Both the position numbers and the translations under genes were made by a program. The notes under the pieces were generated by a model, which saw nothing but the letters and a program-made list of their open reading frames with translations, had not been told where the DNA came from and searched no databases. From Chloroflexota bacterium (lineage in GTDB: Bacteria; Chloroflexota; Dormibacteria; Dormibacterales; Dormibacteraceae), in NCBI GenBank assembly GCA_005880175.1, contig VBJR01000028.1, forward strand, positions 9,756-16,914: a stretch of DNA of 7,159 nucleotides, in the 5' to 3' direction. Of this stretch, positions 6,121-7,159 are shown piece by piece; the stretch's first letter is position 1; each line of letters starts with the position of its first letter.

Positions 6121-7056
6121 ATGAGCGAAGAGGATCGGGCCCGGGTGACCACCGCCCGGCAGCCCAGGCACGTCGCGTTGGGGCTGTCCCCCGACGATCT
6201 GCGCACGATGTACCGGCAGATGGTGATGGCGCGGGCCCTGGACCGGCGGATGTGGGTCCTCAACCGCCAGGGCAAGGCGCCGTTCGTCATCTCGGGGCAG
6301 GGCCACGAGGCGGCCCAGGTGGGGGCCGCCGCCGCGCTGCGTCCCGGCGTGGACTGGCTGGCGCCGTACTACCGCGACCTTGCGTTCTGCGTCGCGCTGG
6401 GCATGACCGCGCGCGACTTCATGCTGGGCGTGTACGCCCGCCGCGACGACCCGTCGTCCGGCGGCCGGCAGATGCCCTCGCACTTCGGGCTCAAGCAGGC
6501 CCGGATCATCACCACGTCCAGCGTCGTCGCCACCCAGGTGCTGCACGCGGTGGGCATCGCCTACGCCGCGAAGGGGGTGCCGTTCATCTGCCTGGTGCAG
6601 GACAACGACTACGCGATCTCCGTCCCCCACCGGCTGCAGATGGGCGTCGACTCGGTCGCCGAGCGGGCCCACGGCTACGGCATGGCGGGCGCGACGGTGG
6701 ACGGCGGCGACATCCTGGCGGTCTACGAGGTGACGCGCGCGGCGGTGGACCGGGCCCGGGCCGGCGAGGGCCCGACCCTGATCGACGCCAAGGTGGCGCG
6801 CTTCACGTCCCACTCCTCGGACGACGACCAGCGCCGGTACCGGCCCCAGGAGGAGCTGGAGGCCTTGCTCCGCCGCGACCCGATCGAGCGCTTCCGCAAC
6901 TACCTGCTCGACGCGACCCTCCTCTCCGACGAGGACGACGAGCGGGTGCAGCAGGAGTGCGCCGGCGAGGTCGAGGAGGCGGTGCGGTTCGCGGAGGCGG
7001 CGGAGGAGCCGGACCCGGCGGACCTGGAACGGCATCTGTTCTCGGAGGCGCCCTGA
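6121..7056 (+). CDS. 2-oxoacid dehydrogenase E1 alpha subunit, lacking the GDG cofactor motif
   Basis: E1 alpha/beta enzymes use thiamine diphosphate (ThDP) to decarboxylate pyruvate or branched-chain 2-oxoacids and pass the acyl group to lipoyl-E2. This 311-residue protein shows the family blocks MYRQMVMARALDRRMWVLNR (30-49), GQGHEAAQVG (59-68), APYYRDLAF (81-89), GGRQMPSHFG (114-123), QDNDYAISVP (160-169), VDGGD (193-197) and the HSSDDDQRRYR loop (231-241), which resembles branched-chain E1 alpha. Between HAVGIAYAAK (142-151) and GVPFICLV (152-159), homologues carry about 32 more residues, including GDGATSEGDFHEAxNFA, the first half of the ThDP/Mg2+ motif. They are absent here, in frame; the closing Asn (162) and Tyr (164) remain. 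The product should bind ThDP poorly unless this is a sequence error. The start has no Shine-Dalgarno sequence. E1 beta follows three bases after the stop. Pyruvate versus branched-chain specificity is unresolved. Confidence 0.88.
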   Translation: MSEEDRARVTTARQPRHVALGLSPDDLRTMYRQMVMARALDRRMWVLNRQGKAPFVISGQGHEAAQVGAAAALRPGVDWLAPYYRDLAFCVALGMTARDFMLGVYARRDDPSSGGRQMPSHFGLKQARIITTSSVVATQVLHAVGIAYAAKGVPFICLVQDNDYAISVPHRLQMGVDSVAERAHGYGMAGATVDGGDILAVYEVTRAAVDRARAGEGPTLIDAKVARFTSHSSDDDQRRYRPQEELEALLRRDPIERFRNYLLDATLLSDEDDERVQQECAGEVEEAVRFAEAAEEPDPADLERHLFSEAP

Positions 7057-7059
7057 GCC

Positions 7060-7159
7060 ATGGCGGTCAAGACCCTGATCGAGGGCGTGCGCGATGCGCT
7101 CGCCGAGGAGATGGAGCGCGACGAGCGCGTGTGGGTGCTCGGCGAGGACGTGGGCCGGA
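7060..7159 (+). CDS. 2-oxoacid dehydrogenase E1 beta subunit (N-terminal part)
   Basis: The first 33 codons read MAVKTLIEGVRDALAEEMER followed by DERVWVLGEDVGR. This is the normal opening of the E1 beta subunit, which pairs with E1 alpha and contributes the rest of the active site and the E2-binding surface. The ATG lies three bases after the E1 alpha stop, and GGAGG (7044-7048) lies 11 bases upstream inside the end of E1 alpha, so the two are co-transcribed and probably co-translated. The gene continues beyond the right edge. Confidence 0.9.
   Translation, partial: MAVKTLIEGVRDALAEEMERDERVWVLGEDVGR

Noticed and set aside
6561..6580. Frameshift as the explanation for the missing E1 alpha segment
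   Set aside because: Both sides of the junction are in the same frame, with normal family sequence and no stop. The other frames here do not encode a GDG segment, so a deletion, not a frameshift, fits.
6046..7035. 329-codon open frame on the minus strand under the E1 alpha gene
   Set aside because: It is an antisense shadow, low in complexity and without domains. The plus-strand frame has unmistakable E1 alpha motifs and a following E1 beta gene.

Overview
The window is GC-rich bacterial chromosomal DNA and almost fully coding. It holds two divergent transcription units that meet at a gap of about 125 bases (5995..6120). I see no insertion sequence, CRISPR array, tRNA or rRNA. The gene order whiA-gap-pgk-tpi...secG is the classic order of Actinomycetota and is also found in related Gram-positive-type and Chloroflexota-like lineages. 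Together with WhiA, a short SecG, GTG/ATG starts and high GC, it suggests a Chloroflexota/Dormibacterota-like or deep-branching actinobacterial genome. The exact phylum cannot be fixed from the sequence alone.

Leftward (minus) strand, in order of transcription: whiA (5065..5994), gap (3966..4976), pgk (2790..3959), tpiA (2018..2797), gpmA (1275..2021), a Mn-type superoxide dismutase (617..1225), secG (305..559), and the first 101 codons of a peptide-type ABC transporter substrate-binding lipoprotein (1..303, running off the left edge). gap, pgk, tpiA and gpmA are packed with 6-base spacing or short overlaps and form a lower-glycolysis operon running from glyceraldehyde 3-phosphate to 2-phosphoglycerate. 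Hairpins lie after whiA and after the sod gene. They probably end or attenuate transcription, although neither is followed by a long T tract.

Rightward (plus) strand: an E1 alpha subunit of a 2-oxoacid dehydrogenase (6121..7056), followed three bases later by the start of its E1 beta partner (7060 to the right edge). This enzyme class oxidatively decarboxylates pyruvate or branched-chain 2-oxoacids, so the pair may act downstream of, or parallel to, the glycolytic operon.

Two points deserve a second look. First, the E1 alpha gene is open and well conserved on both sides, but it lacks about 32 residues that carry the GDG half of the thiamine diphosphate/Mg2+ binding motif; the gap lies at residue 151/152. 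Second, whiA has no ATG, GTG or TTG at its family-expected N-terminus. The conserved N-terminus (M)SFAAEVKSEL begins at an ATC codon placed correctly behind a near-perfect Shine-Dalgarno sequence, and the first ordinary start codon lies 49 codons inside the conserved domain.
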